From DASWJZ01 sp963720705 (GTDB taxonomy: Bacteria > Pseudomonadota > Alphaproteobacteria > Rhizobiales > Afifellaceae): a stretch of 64,000 nt of DNA. The notes under the pieces were generated by a model, which saw only the letters and a list, made by a program, of their open reading frames with translations, was not told the DNA's origin and ran no database searches. The DNA lies in NCBI GenBank assembly GCA_963720705.1, contig CAVRGJ010000002.1:124001-188000 (forward strand). The letters are read 5' to 3'. Position numbers and translations under genes: made by a program. Shown here one piece after another: positions 26,388 to 35,255 of the stretch. Numbering within the stretch: the stretch's first letter is position 1; the number at the start of each line of letters is the position of its first letter.

Positions 26388-27731
26388 TCAGGTGCATGAC
26401 GTCAACACGAGCGCAGCGTCCTCATCGAAGGGCGGCGCCAGCGTCACCGCGCCGTCGCCCGCGAGCGTCCCGCCGGAGCGCCGCTTGCCGGTGGCGGGCT
26501 CGAACCATTCGACAGATATGCGCGGGCCGGCGAGAACGGAGAGGTCGACTCCGATCGGTCGGCGCACGGGCAAATAGGCGACGCCAAGCCGGCCGTCGGC
26601 CGTCTTTGCCGCGGTGACGCGATCGAGCCCGCGCGCCTCGCCGAGGCCGGAGGTCACCAGACGAAGCTCCAGGTCCGGCACGAACTCGCTCCAAGGCAGC
26701 GCGCGGAAGAAGCTGCCCCAGCGCGCCATCGCCACAGAGCCCGGCAGGTCGAGCGCCTGCTGCCAGCCGTCCCAGAAAAGCCAGATCGGGTGATTTCCCA
26801 TGCAATGGCCGTTGCCGCCGCAAAGCACCGACCAATAGGCCTGGCGGCGGATTTGCAGGTGGCTCGCATTGTGCTCGCCCTCGTAGGTCGATTCGATCAG
26901 GAAGAACGGCCATGGCGGATTGCGCTGCCAGTCGGCGACGAGCGAGCGGTGAACGACGCCGTAGGTGTAGGTGACGTTGACATCGAGCCACGTCGATCCG
27001 GCGAAGGATTCGATCGGCGAGAACTCTGGGTGCGGGTGGGCGGTGAACAAGGTCTTCACGCCGACGCCGCGAATTCCGTCGGCGATCGCGTCGAGGCCGG
27101 CGCGCGCCTCCTCCGGATGCCAGTCGCCGCCGATCATCCAAACAATATTGGCGAAGCGGCCGAAGCGGCGACCGAGATATTCGCCGTAAACCCGGCAGCC
27201 GTCCGGGCCCGTCGCAACGATCTCGTCGTTCCAGCCATCGAGGCGGTCTGACAGGTGCTTGCCGCGAAAGTGTTTGTAGCCGACGTAGCAGGGCGCCAGA
27301 AGCACGGTGAAGCCGCGTTCTGCGCAGGCGTCGAGCACGCGCTCTGCGGCATCGAAATAGGCGTCGTTGGGAGTCCCCATGTTCCCGGGCGTCGTGAACG
27401 GCTCGCGTCCCGCGAGATCGCGCGGCGGATCGCGCGAGAACAGATGCTCGATCAGATTGACGATGAGCGTGTTGAAGCCCTTGGCGCGGCGGTCGTCGAG
27501 GTAGCGCACCGCATCTTCAAACGTGAGATTGGCGATCAGCGACCAGGCGGCGTCGCCCTGGATCAGGAACGACCGGCCGTCGGCATCGAGCAGCCGGCGG
27601 CGGTCGGGCGAGATCGACAAGGGGTAGCGGGCCCTTGGCCCGGGTTCGGGCAGCGGGACCGGCGGCGACACGGGCTCCGCCCTGTGCGGCCGGTGATACG
27701 GATGGAAGGGGCCTTCGGCCGCGTCACTCAT
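26388..27731 (-). CDS. DUF4038/GH140-like glycoside hydrolase (apiosidase-like)
   Basis: A 447-residue TIM-barrel hydrolase of the DUF4038 (apiosidase-like) family with a C-terminal beta domain. The start of the domain is ISPDRRRLLDADGRSFLIQGDAAWSL. The candidate catalytic acids are Asp in WMIGGDWHP and Glu in FFLIESTYEGEH. There is no signal peptide, so it is predicted cytoplasmic and would act on an imported oligosaccharide. The start overlaps the stop of the ABC ATPase (ATGA), so it is the last gene of the MalEFGK-like operon. The GH140 link to apiose is family knowledge; the actual glycoside is unknown. Confidence 0.84.
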   Translation of the reverse strand: MSDAAEGPFHPYHRPHRAEPVSPPVPLPEPGPRARYPLSISPDRRRLLDADGRSFLIQGDAAWSLIANLTFEDAVRYLDDRRAKGFNTLIVNLIEHLFSRDPPRDLAGREPFTTPGNMGTPNDAYFDAAERVLDACAERGFTVLLAPCYVGYKHFRGKHLSDRLDGWNDEIVATGPDGCRVYGEYLGRRFGRFANIVWMIGGDWHPEEARAGLDAIADGIRGVGVKTLFTAHPHPEFSPIESFAGSTWLDVNVTYTYGVVHRSLVADWQRNPPWPFFLIESTYEGEHNASHLQIRRQAYWSVLCGGNGHCMGNHPIWLFWDGWQQALDLPGSVAMARWGSFFRALPWSEFVPDLELRLVTSGLGEARGLDRVTAAKTADGRLGVAYLPVRRPIGVDLSVLAGPRISVEWFEPATGKRRSGGTLAGDGAVTLAPPFDEDAALVLTSCT

Positions 27732-28861
27732 CTGCCGGTTTCCTTACGATCGACGCGGTTGCCGTGGGCGTCGAAAAACTCGATGTGCTCAGGCGGCAGA
27801 CGAACGTGGATTTCGTCGCCCTCGTGAATCGGTGTCGATGCGTCGACGCTTGCGATCAGGGAGGCCTGGCCGCCGACGATTAAGAACACGTTGGAGTCCG
27901 CGCCGACGCGCTCGACGAGATCCACCTTCGCCGGCACCGCTTCGGGATGGGATGCGTCGACGATCTCTAGGTGCTCGGGCCGAATTCCAAGCGTCGCCGG
28001 TCCCTCCGTGAGCCCGGACGCGGCCCCTGTGCCGAGCGAAAGCTTGAGCGAGCCGACGAATACCCGGTCGCCCGGTCCGGATTCGATCCGGCCTTCGGTC
28101 AGGTTCATCGGCGGGCTGCCGACGAAGCGGGCGACGAACGTGTTGGCCGGGGTCACGTAGATCTCGCTCGGACTGCCCACCTGCTGGATCTCGCCCTTGT
28201 TCATCAGCACGATGCGGTCGGCCATGGTCATCGCCTCGACTTGGTCGTGCGTGACGTAGATCGTGGTGCGGCCGACGCGCTTGTGAAGGCGCAGAAGCTC
28301 GGTGCGCATTTCGACGCGGAGCAGCGCGTCAAGGTTCGATAGCGGCTCGTCCATCAGGAAGGCGAGCGGCTCGCGCACGATCGCGCGACCAAGCGCGACG
28401 CGCTGGCGCTGACCGCCGGAGAGCTCGTCGGGGAAGCGGTCGAGCTCGGCACTGAGCTGCAAGAGGCCTGCCGCCGCCTCGACCCGCTTGCCCACTTCCT
28501 CACGCGCGACCCCGCCCATCTTCAGCGGAAAGCCGATATTCTCGCGCACCGTCATGTGCGGATAGAGCGCATAGTTCTGGAAGACCATCGCGACGTTGCG
28601 GGCACTCGGCTTCAGATAGTTGGCAAGCCTGCCGCCCACGTAGATCTCGCCGTCCGTGAGCTCCTCAAGGCCGGCGATCAGCTTGAGAAGCGTGCTCTTG
28701 CCGCAACCCGACGGGCCGAGGAGCGCGATGAACTCGCCGGACTTGATGGCGAGGTCGACTCCTTTCAGGGCGACCGTCTCTCCATAGTGCTTTGCGACTT
28801 CGATCAGTTCGATGGCATGAGCGGAATCGGCCTGCATCTCGTGTGAGCGTATCTCCTTCAT
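27728..28861 (-). CDS. Sugar ABC transporter ATPase (UgpC/MalK type)
   Basis: ATPase of a carbohydrate-uptake-1 importer, 377 residues. It has Walker A GPSGCGKST, signature ELSGGQRQRVALGRA, Walker B FLMDEPLSNLDA and the H-loop YVTHDQVEAMTMADR, followed by an OB-fold regulatory domain (LGIRPEHLEIV). The start is placed where the ATG overlaps the permease stop; an ATG eight codons further on is equally possible. MalK-type ATPases can serve several importers, which matters here because a second such gene at 45809 is frameshifted. Confidence 0.92.
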   Translation of the reverse strand: MKEIRSHEMQADSAHAIELIEVAKHYGETVALKGVDLAIKSGEFIALLGPSGCGKSTLLKLIAGLEELTDGEIYVGGRLANYLKPSARNVAMVFQNYALYPHMTVRENIGFPLKMGGVAREEVGKRVEAAAGLLQLSAELDRFPDELSGGQRQRVALGRAIVREPLAFLMDEPLSNLDALLRVEMRTELLRLHKRVGRTTIYVTHDQVEAMTMADRIVLMNKGEIQQVGSPSEIYVTPANTFVARFVGSPPMNLTEGRIESGPGDRVFVGSLKLSLGTGAASGLTEGPATLGIRPEHLEIVDASHPEAVPAKVDLVERVGADSNVFLIVGGQASLIASVDASTPIHEGDEIHVRLPPEHIEFFDAHGNRVDRKETGR

Positions 28862-29754
28862 TGCTTGAGCGCGCCCGCCAGCGATCGCGCCAGGAACTGG
28901 CGCTGCAGGATGAAGAAAAGGATCGCGATCGGCACCAGCGACATTACCGCCGAGGCCGACCACAATCCGTAGTCGACGCCTCCATGCGCCCTGAGCGAGG
29001 CGATCCCCACGGTCAAAACGATGAGGTTGTCGCTCGTGGTCGCGATCAGCGGCCAGATGAAGCTCATGAACTGATCGGTGAAGATGATGACGGCGAGAAC
29101 GACCAGACCCGGTTTGATGAGCGGCAGGATGATGCGCCAGTAGATCTGGAACTCGTTCAGGCCGTCGAGACGTGCTGCATTTTCCAGGTCGCCGGGCAAA
29201 CCCAGGATGAACTGACGCATCAGGATGGCGCCGAGCGGACTCGCCAGCGGCGGCAGGATCAGCGCGAAGTAGGTGTTGATCAGACCGAGCGAGTAAACGA
29301 GCGACCACAGCGGGACGATCAACGCTCCACCCGGCACCATCAGCAGAATGAGCATCAGCAGGAAGACGGCCCTCTTTCCGGTGAAGTCGATCTTGGCGAG
29401 CGCGTAGCCGGCCATGGAATCGAGGAACACCTTGAGCACCGTGACCGTGGTCGCGACGAACATCGTGTTGAACATCCAGCGCAGGAAGTTCGTGTCGCTC
29501 AGGACATGCCGATAGTTGTCCCAGTAGGGCGGCCACGGAATGAGCTTGGGCGGGTATTGGAAGATCGCGTGGCTGTCTTTGAGCGACGCCAGAACCACGT
29601 AGTAGAACGGCGCCACCAGGATGAAGGTCACGACACCGAGCACCACGTGGCGGGAGAGTTCCCCGAGCCGCCGCCGGCGTGCCCTGATTCGGGCATGATC
29701 GACTGCAAGTCGCCTGAGGCCGTCGAGGGTGGAAGGTTCAGCGAGGGCCGTCAT
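28858..29754 (-). CDS. Sugar ABC transporter permease (MalG/UgpE type)
   Basis: Inner-membrane permease of 298 residues with about six helices. The coupling EAA loop reads LENAARLDGLNEFQIYWRIILPL, typical of CUT1 systems. It overlaps the genes on both sides by one to four bases. Confidence 0.92.
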   Translation of the reverse strand: MTALAEPSTLDGLRRLAVDHARIRARRRRLGELSRHVVLGVVTFILVAPFYYVVLASLKDSHAIFQYPPKLIPWPPYWDNYRHVLSDTNFLRWMFNTMFVATTVTVLKVFLDSMAGYALAKIDFTGKRAVFLLMLILLMVPGGALIVPLWSLVYSLGLINTYFALILPPLASPLGAILMRQFILGLPGDLENAARLDGLNEFQIYWRIILPLIKPGLVVLAVIIFTDQFMSFIWPLIATTSDNLIVLTVGIASLRAHGGVDYGLWSASAVMSLVPIAILFFILQRQFLARSLAGALKQ

Positions 29755-30689
29755 CAGTCGCTTCCCCGCCGGGAGCGCAAGAGCCGCATCTGAAGCAGCG
29801 TCAACGCGAGGATCGCGACGATCATCACCAGCGAGATCGCCGACGCGAAGCCGACCTTGTTGTTGGAGCCGAAGACATATGACCAGACGCGGTAGATGAC
29901 CGTCGTCGTCGCGCCGGCGGGGCCGCCTCGTGTCAAGACGATGGCGGTGTCGAAGACCTGGAACGCCCAGATCGTCGAAACCACGACAGCGAAGAAGATG
30001 ATACGGCGCAGAAGCGGCAGCGTGAGGAAGCGGAAACGCGAGATCACCGACGCGCCGTCAAGCTTGGCCGCCTGGTAGAGTTCCTCTGGAAGGCCGATGA
30101 TGGCGGCCACGAAGAACATCGCCCAATAGCCGACGTTGCGCCAGACATCGAGAGCGATGAGCACACCCAAGGCGGTGTCGACGCCGAGCCACGTCGCCGG
30201 CGCAAAGCCGAACAGCCGCAAGACGTCGTTGAAGAGGCCGAAGTCGGAATTCGTCAGGAACAGCCAGATCAGGCCCGCAACCACACCCGGCACGAGGACC
30301 GGGAAATAGACCAGGAAACGATAGATCGCGCCGCCTCTTTCAAGACGCGCGAGGAGCAGCGCAATGCCAAGCGCGCCGGCGAGGATCAGCGGCACGGATG
30401 CGCCGGCAAACACGAGCGTATTCTCGATCGCCTGTGGAGCGCCAACGAGATCGGGCAGGCGGGTAAAGTTCCTCAGGCCGACGAATTTGGTGCCGCCATA
30501 GAGACTTCCGAAGCGCGTGCTCCACCAGACGGTGCCGAAGACCGGGAAGACCAGGAACAGGATGAAGAACGCGAACATCGGGCCGAGGAACATCCATCCG
30601 GCCAGATCGCGTCGCAGCCGCGCCTTTCGGCGCAGCCGCGCGTGCTCATCAGGAGACAACCGCATGCGACGCGACTGAACATCCATCAC
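29754..30689 (-). CDS. Sugar ABC transporter permease (MalF/UgpA type)
   Basis: First permease of the importer, 311 residues. It has a basic cytoplasmic N-terminus (RLRRKARLRRD) and an EAA loop ELYQAAKLDGASVISRFRFLTLP. ATG codons at 30689 and 30686 are both usable. It lies 53 bp after the binding-protein gene. Confidence 0.91.
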   Translation of the reverse strand: MMDVQSRRMRLSPDEHARLRRKARLRRDLAGWMFLGPMFAFFILFLVFPVFGTVWWSTRFGSLYGGTKFVGLRNFTRLPDLVGAPQAIENTLVFAGASVPLILAGALGIALLLARLERGGAIYRFLVYFPVLVPGVVAGLIWLFLTNSDFGLFNDVLRLFGFAPATWLGVDTALGVLIALDVWRNVGYWAMFFVAAIIGLPEELYQAAKLDGASVISRFRFLTLPLLRRIIFFAVVVSTIWAFQVFDTAIVLTRGGPAGATTTVIYRVWSYVFGSNNKVGFASAISLVMIVAILALTLLQMRLLRSRRGSD

Positions 30690-30742
30690 CGCCTCGCGTC
30701 CGCCGGCTCAGCAGGTGTTGGCGCGGCAGCGGCGCCGGCCAG

Positions 30743-32080
30743 CTAGTGTCCAGTCTCCTGCTGGACGATCTTTTCCACGTTGGCGATCGCCTCTTCGGCG
30801 GTCTCGTCGCCACTGAAGCATTTCTGCACTTCAGCTCCAGCCAGGTTCTCAACGTCGGCCCAGCCGGCGAAGTTCTCCAGGCCGACCGCATACTTCTTGT
30901 AGGAGGGCAGGGCTTCAGCGAGTTGCGGCGCGGCGCTCGTGCCGTAGCCGTTGTCGAGCGCGTCGGTACGCGCCGGGTAGGTGCCGGAGTTGTCGGCCCA
31001 ATAGGCGTCGTTCTTGCCGCTCGTCCACCACTTCACGACCTCCCACATCAGGTCCGGGTTATCGGACTTGGAGTTGATCATGTAGTAGGTGATATCGTTG
31101 AAGTTCATCCGACCCGCGGCCTGCGGCGGATTGGGGATGAGCTTCCAGTTGAACGGAAGCGGGAGCTCTACGACAGTCGTGGCTGCCAGGTCGATGGAAA
31201 GCACCGCGAGCTTTCCGGCCGCGAACGCTCCCGGTGCGTCGTCGTAGTTGTAGGTGCCGAGCGGCGCTGCGATCTTGTCCTTGAAGAGGCTCGCCACGCG
31301 GGCCGTCGCGTCGATCACTTCGGGCTTGTTGACGTTCGGCGCGCTCAGATCCGGCGTCAGGAACGATCCGCCGGCGGCTCTCAGCACCTGGTACCACTCG
31401 CCGTAAGGCTGCACGCCGAGGGCGATGCCGTAGACCTCGCCCTCCTTGGTCGTCTTGGCGAGGCAATCGCGGAATGTGTCCCACGAATCCGCGAAGGTCT
31501 CGTCGTGTCCCGCGGCGTTGACCATGTCCATGTTGACGAACAGCGCGCTCTCGACGTGGAAGCTGATAGGGAGCCCCATGATCTTCGGCCCAAAGCCGAG
31601 CGTCCGGTCCATGTAGAGGTAATTCGCCTTTTCGCCTGCGAACGAAGGATCGTTGACGCGCGACGTAAGGTCGACGAAGCCGTCCCCGGCCTCGTAGTCG
31701 GGATAGCTGCTCTCCGTCGTCATGTAGACGTCGTGCGCCCCCGAGGCCGCAGAGGTGTTGATTTCCTGGCCCGCGGTCTCCCAGTCGTAGAGCTTGAAGT
31801 CGAAGGTGACGTCGGGATGCAGCGCGGTGAACCCCTCGGCGATTTTCTTGTGATGATCGACTTCGTTCGGCGACCATGGGCCGACGAGGAAGCGCACGTT
31901 GCCCTTCAGATCCATGCCCGCGGCGGCGGCCGGATCGATCTCGGCGATGAGCGACGCGATAGTGGGCGCCGCTAAACCGAGTCCGAGCAATCCCGTGACG
32001 AAGCTGCGGCGCGAAATTCTGCCGGCAGCGTAGGCGTCGGCAAGCGCGTATGTCTCACGATGCAATTTGCGATTCACCAT
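30743..32080 (-). CDS. Sugar ABC transporter, Tat-exported binding protein
   Basis: Extracellular solute-binding protein family 1, 445 residues. The N-terminus contains a twin-arginine signal, SRRSFVTGLLGLGLAAP, placed after about 25 residues. The mature part shows VRFLVGPWSPNEVDHHKKIAEGF and the C-terminal SFVTPDL/AGRMNFND-type helical lobe. The ATG at 32080 follows GGAGGGCCGC; the longer open frame upstream crosses the promoter region. It is the first gene of the operon with the GH140-like enzyme, which suggests a plant cell-wall-derived oligosaccharide as ligand. Confidence 0.88.
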   Translation of the reverse strand: MVNRKLHRETYALADAYAAGRISRRSFVTGLLGLGLAAPTIASLIAEIDPAAAAGMDLKGNVRFLVGPWSPNEVDHHKKIAEGFTALHPDVTFDFKLYDWETAGQEINTSAASGAHDVYMTTESSYPDYEAGDGFVDLTSRVNDPSFAGEKANYLYMDRTLGFGPKIMGLPISFHVESALFVNMDMVNAAGHDETFADSWDTFRDCLAKTTKEGEVYGIALGVQPYGEWYQVLRAAGGSFLTPDLSAPNVNKPEVIDATARVASLFKDKIAAPLGTYNYDDAPGAFAAGKLAVLSIDLAATTVVELPLPFNWKLIPNPPQAAGRMNFNDITYYMINSKSDNPDLMWEVVKWWTSGKNDAYWADNSGTYPARTDALDNGYGTSAAPQLAEALPSYKKYAVGLENFAGWADVENLAGAEVQKCFSGDETAEEAIANVEKIVQQETGH

Positions 32081-32156
32081 GCGGCCCTCCGTTTTGCCTG
32101 CGTCTCCGCTCGCGGCGATCCCCGTAGTCATCCTGATTTTCTCAGAATCGCTCCTA

Positions 32157-32175
32157 TGTACGGCTATGCAGTACA
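32157..32175. promoter_or_regulatory. Candidate MocR operator
   Basis: TGTAC and GTACA form an inverted repeat with a 9-base spacer in the AT-richer gap between the divergent binding-protein gene and the MocR gene. It is a plausible site for the MocR or another regulator; position is the only support. Confidence 0.4.
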
Positions 32176-32335
32176 ATGATATCTTTTCGCGTTGATATTT
32201 ATAGGCGTCGATGCAAAACGCTGTCAATCAATGGCCGGCACTTCGCAGGAATCGGTTGGATTTTGCCGCGAAATCGAGTAGCTGCGCTTCGCCTTCTCGG
32301 TAATGTACCTCCCTAGGAACAATCGCGGGGCTCGA

Positions 32336-33754
32336 ATGGAAGAATGGTATTCGGACTGGCGGCTGCGCCGCGGCGAGGTCTACAGCTCGCTGGCCGACAC
32401 GATCGAGCAGGCGATCCGCAGCGGCCGGCTTCAACCCGGTCACCGTTTGCCCACCCACCGCGATCTCGCGAAGCGCCTCGGCGTTGCTGTCAGCACCGTC
32501 TCGCGCGCTTATGCTGAAGCCACCGAGCGTGGGCTGATCGATGGCGCGGTTGGCCGCGGCACCTTCGTACTGTCAACCGGCAGCGAAAATGTGAACGGCT
32601 CAAACCGCGAAGGCCTCCGCCCACTCGAGCGTCTCTACCTGCCGCTGATGCAGCGAAGCGACGCGATCAACCTGAGCCTCAACGAGCCGCTTCCGGAACG
32701 GACCGACGAACGCCTGCGCGAAGCTCTGAAGGCGGTCACAGCTAAGGGCGATCTGACCGATCTTGCGCACTACCAGCCGCCGCAGGGACAGCTGAAGCAT
32801 CGGGTGGCGGGCGCCGACTGGCTGCGCGAACTCGGCGTCGATATTCCCGCCGACGACGTCTACGTGGTGCCCGGTGGACAGACCGCGTTGATGACGATCT
32901 TCCTCGGCCTCGCGCGTCCGGGCGACACCGTGTTGACGGAGGAGCTGACCTGGCCGGGAGCGCTTTCCGTCGGACGGCTCACCGGCATCCGCATGATGCC
33001 CGTCGCGATCGACGACGAGGGGATGGTGCCGGAAGCTTTTGAGATGGCATGCGAGATGTTCCGGCCGCGGTTCGTCTACACGATGCCGACGCTGCACAAT
33101 CCGACGACCGCGACCGCGAGCCTCGCCCGGCGTGAGGAGATCGTGCGCATTGCGCGCGCCCACAACGTCCTGATCGTGGAGGACGACGCCTACGGCTTTC
33201 TCCTTGAGCCGCGCGCCACCGCCTACTGCTACCTGGCGCGCGAGATCACGGTCTATCTGACGAGCCTGTCGAAATCGATCGCCCCGGCGCTGCGCGTCGG
33301 CTTCATGGCGGTGCCGCCGCGGCTGCACCGAGCGATGCGCGCCGCGATGCGTGCGACGACCGCAATGGTCTCACCGGTTCTACTGGAGCTCGCTGCAGAA
33401 ATGATCAGGAGTGGTGCCGGATTCGATGCCACGCAGTTCCAGACCGAGGCAGCTCGGCAGCGGCAACGCCTTGCCGCCCGTATTCTCGGTCAGGAGAATT
33501 CCGCGCCGACCTCGCTGCACTTCTGGCTGCGGCTGCCGCCTGAGAGGGGCAATGCCGCCTTCGTCGCCGACGCGCTCGCGAGCGGCGTCGCCGTCACGCC
33601 GGGTGACGCGTTCTCGCTCATCCCCGGTCACGACCCGGGTGGCGTGCGGCTCTGCCTCTGCTCGGAGTCGGACGAGGCGCGCGTCGAGCAAGCGCTGACG
33701 ACCCTCGCGCGGCTACTGCACGCAGACCACGGTGCGGCGGTGCCGATCGTCTGA
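32336..33754 (+). CDS. MocR/PdxR-type GntR regulator with aminotransferase domain
   Basis: Fusion of a winged-helix GntR domain (about 10-80; LADTIEQAIRSGRLQPGHRLP and DLAKRLGVAVSTVSRAYAE) with a fold-type I aminotransferase domain, 472 residues. The PLP lysine is K313 in SLSKSIAPALRVGF, so cofactor binding is intact. The chosen ATG (MEEWYSDW) agrees with the usual MocR beginning; an upstream in-frame ATG at 32303 adds 11 residues. It diverges from the sugar importer and precedes a convergent PhzF gene. Members sense PLP or amine-type effectors, so its target need not be the sugar operon. Confidence 0.88.
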   Translation: MEEWYSDWRLRRGEVYSSLADTIEQAIRSGRLQPGHRLPTHRDLAKRLGVAVSTVSRAYAEATERGLIDGAVGRGTFVLSTGSENVNGSNREGLRPLERLYLPLMQRSDAINLSLNEPLPERTDERLREALKAVTAKGDLTDLAHYQPPQGQLKHRVAGADWLRELGVDIPADDVYVVPGGQTALMTIFLGLARPGDTVLTEELTWPGALSVGRLTGIRMMPVAIDDEGMVPEAFEMACEMFRPRFVYTMPTLHNPTTATASLARREEIVRIARAHNVLIVEDDAYGFLLEPRATAYCYLAREITVYLTSLSKSIAPALRVGFMAVPPRLHRAMRAAMRATTAMVSPVLLELAAEMIRSGAGFDATQFQTEAARQRQRLAARILGQENSAPTSLHFWLRLPPERGNAAFVADALASGVAVTPGDAFSLIPGHDPGGVRLCLCSESDEARVEQALTTLARLLHADHGAAVPIV

Positions 33755-33775
33755 CGGCGCTCCAGCCGCGCGGAT

Positions 33776-34564
33776 CTAGACGTGGATTGATCCTTCGAGA
33801 TATAGCGCGCAGCGGCCGGCGAGGCGCACTTCCTCCCCCACCAGGGCGCAATAGAGCTCGCCGCCGCGTGGCGACAGTTGCTGGGCGCGATGCTCTTTCC
33901 GGCCAAGCCGCTCCGACCAGAACGGGACGAGAGTGAGATGTGCGGAGCCGCAAACCGGGTCCTCTGGCAGGCCTTCCTTCGGCGCAAAGGCGCGCGATAC
34001 GAACGAGCAGCTTTCGCCGCGCGCCGTGACGACCACCGAATCCTTGGCGAGCCGCATCAGCGCATCCGTGTCGGGGCTAAGTGCCGCGACCGCCGCCTCA
34101 TTTTTCATCACGACGTAGTAGCGATCGCTCGTCTCAAACACTTCCGCGAAACGCGCGCCGAGCGCTTCCGTGAGGCCGGCGGGTGCGGGGCATGAACTAC
34201 ACGGCACGAGCGGAAGTTGAATGGCGAACATGTCCTCGCTGAAGCGGGAGACACTGAGTGAGGCACCGCTGCGGCGCCTGAGCGTTGCGGCCGAAAGCTC
34301 GGGGTGGAGCAGGCCGAGAATGACATGTGCAGCGGCGAGCGATGCGTGCCCGGCGAGCGGCAACTCGCCCGCCGGCGCGAAAAAGCGGATGTCGAACGCG
34401 TTGCCGCGGTCGATCAGGAACGCCGTGGTCGAGATGTTCTGCTCCGCGGCGATCGACGTCAGAACTACGTCGTCGAGCCAATCGTCAAGGCAGCAAATGA
34501 CGGCGGGATTGCCGGCGAACACTCGCCCGGCGAAAGCGTCGATCTGAAAGATCGGGAGCTTCAT
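33776..34564 (-). CDS. PhzF-family protein lacking the usual catalytic Glu
   Basis: A 262-residue diaminopimelate-epimerase-fold protein. It has the typical start FQIDAFAGRVFAGNPAVICCL, the GELPLAGHASLAAAH segment and the C-terminal LPEDPVCGSAHLTL block with the conserved Asp. The catalytic Glu of PhzF (NLSE-x-x-F) aligns with Thr 46 here (QNISTTAFL). The protein could be an inactive homologue or catalyse something different. The gene converges on the MocR gene with a 21-bp gap. Confidence 0.85.
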   Translation of the reverse strand: MKLPIFQIDAFAGRVFAGNPAVICCLDDWLDDVVLTSIAAEQNISTTAFLIDRGNAFDIRFFAPAGELPLAGHASLAAAHVILGLLHPELSAATLRRRSGASLSVSRFSEDMFAIQLPLVPCSSCPAPAGLTEALGARFAEVFETSDRYYVVMKNEAAVAALSPDTDALMRLAKDSVVVTARGESCSFVSRAFAPKEGLPEDPVCGSAHLTLVPFWSERLGRKEHRAQQLSPRGGELYCALVGEEVRLAGRCALYLEGSIHV

Positions 34565-35255
34565 TGAAGCTGGAGCTTAGCCTCCGGCGGCCTCTGACCG
34601 TCGTCGAGCATTGGCGTCAGGCCAGTAAAAAAGGCGGGGCCGACACCGCGCGATCCGCCGATGACGATTGCGACCTTACTTTCCGGTCGTCCCGCCATGC
34701 CCCTTCCTCGTGTGGCGCGGATAGTGCTCCGGACAAGATCGCAACGTCAATGTGGACCGAGGCCTGCTGCGTGTGTGCCGCCCGGCGTCTTCTCCGGTGG
34801 AGAAGACAGCCGCGCTTCGGGTCAGCGACGGGCGACCAGATGCCGCGTCGAGGACGCGTGCTGACGTGGACTAATCGAGGCGAGGTGGGGCGCCCGTCAA
34901 CGAAAAGCTCCGACACCCTGTTCAAGTTGGTCGAAAGCGCACCCGTTGCGCTAAGCCGACGAAGGGTGTTGCGGAGCGGAGACGAACGGAACCCAGCATC
35001 TCTGGGAGGATGGCTGCTTTGCGGTTGTTGGTGCGCCGACTAAGTGTGGGTGTTTACCTGCACGTGTCTCCCTCAGATTGCCCGCGGTCGGTTTGGCCAA
35101 CAGAGAACCAAGCCCGAACATTAACCATCGCCCCATTTCGTAGGGTTAAGCGTTTCCAATTCAATGGTTAATGGTGTATTAAGGGAAACCTCTTCAGCTT
35201 AGTTCGGCGTGGGCCACGCGTCCGAAAGCTAAGCGGGTAGAAGGGATGCGGCGCC
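34565..35255. other. Gene-free interval with a regulatory AT-rich end
   Basis: About 690 bp without a convincing gene. A 159-codon frame from 34564 is Cys/Arg-rich, has no recognisable domain, shares its start with the PhzF gene and lacks a ribosome site, so I treat it as non-coding. The last 150 bases are AT-rich and carry TTAA-type sites that resemble CtrA boxes, followed by the GNAT gene. Confidence 0.6.
35119..35182 (+). promoter_or_regulatory. CtrA-like binding sites upstream of the GNAT cassette
   Basis: TTAACCAT (35121-35128) matches the CtrA half-site. It lies within CATTAACCAT, which is repeated perfectly in inverted orientation as ATGGTTAATG (35164-35173). The right arm is part of TTAA-TGGTGTA-TTAA (35168-35182), an exact TTAA-N7-TTAA CtrA consensus. 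The GNAT start is about 75 bp downstream. Confidence 0.6.

Noticed and set aside
34564..35043. 159-codon open frame in the interval before the GNAT gene
   Set aside because: Cys/Arg-rich low-complexity translation, no domain, no ribosome site, shares its first bases with the PhzF start.
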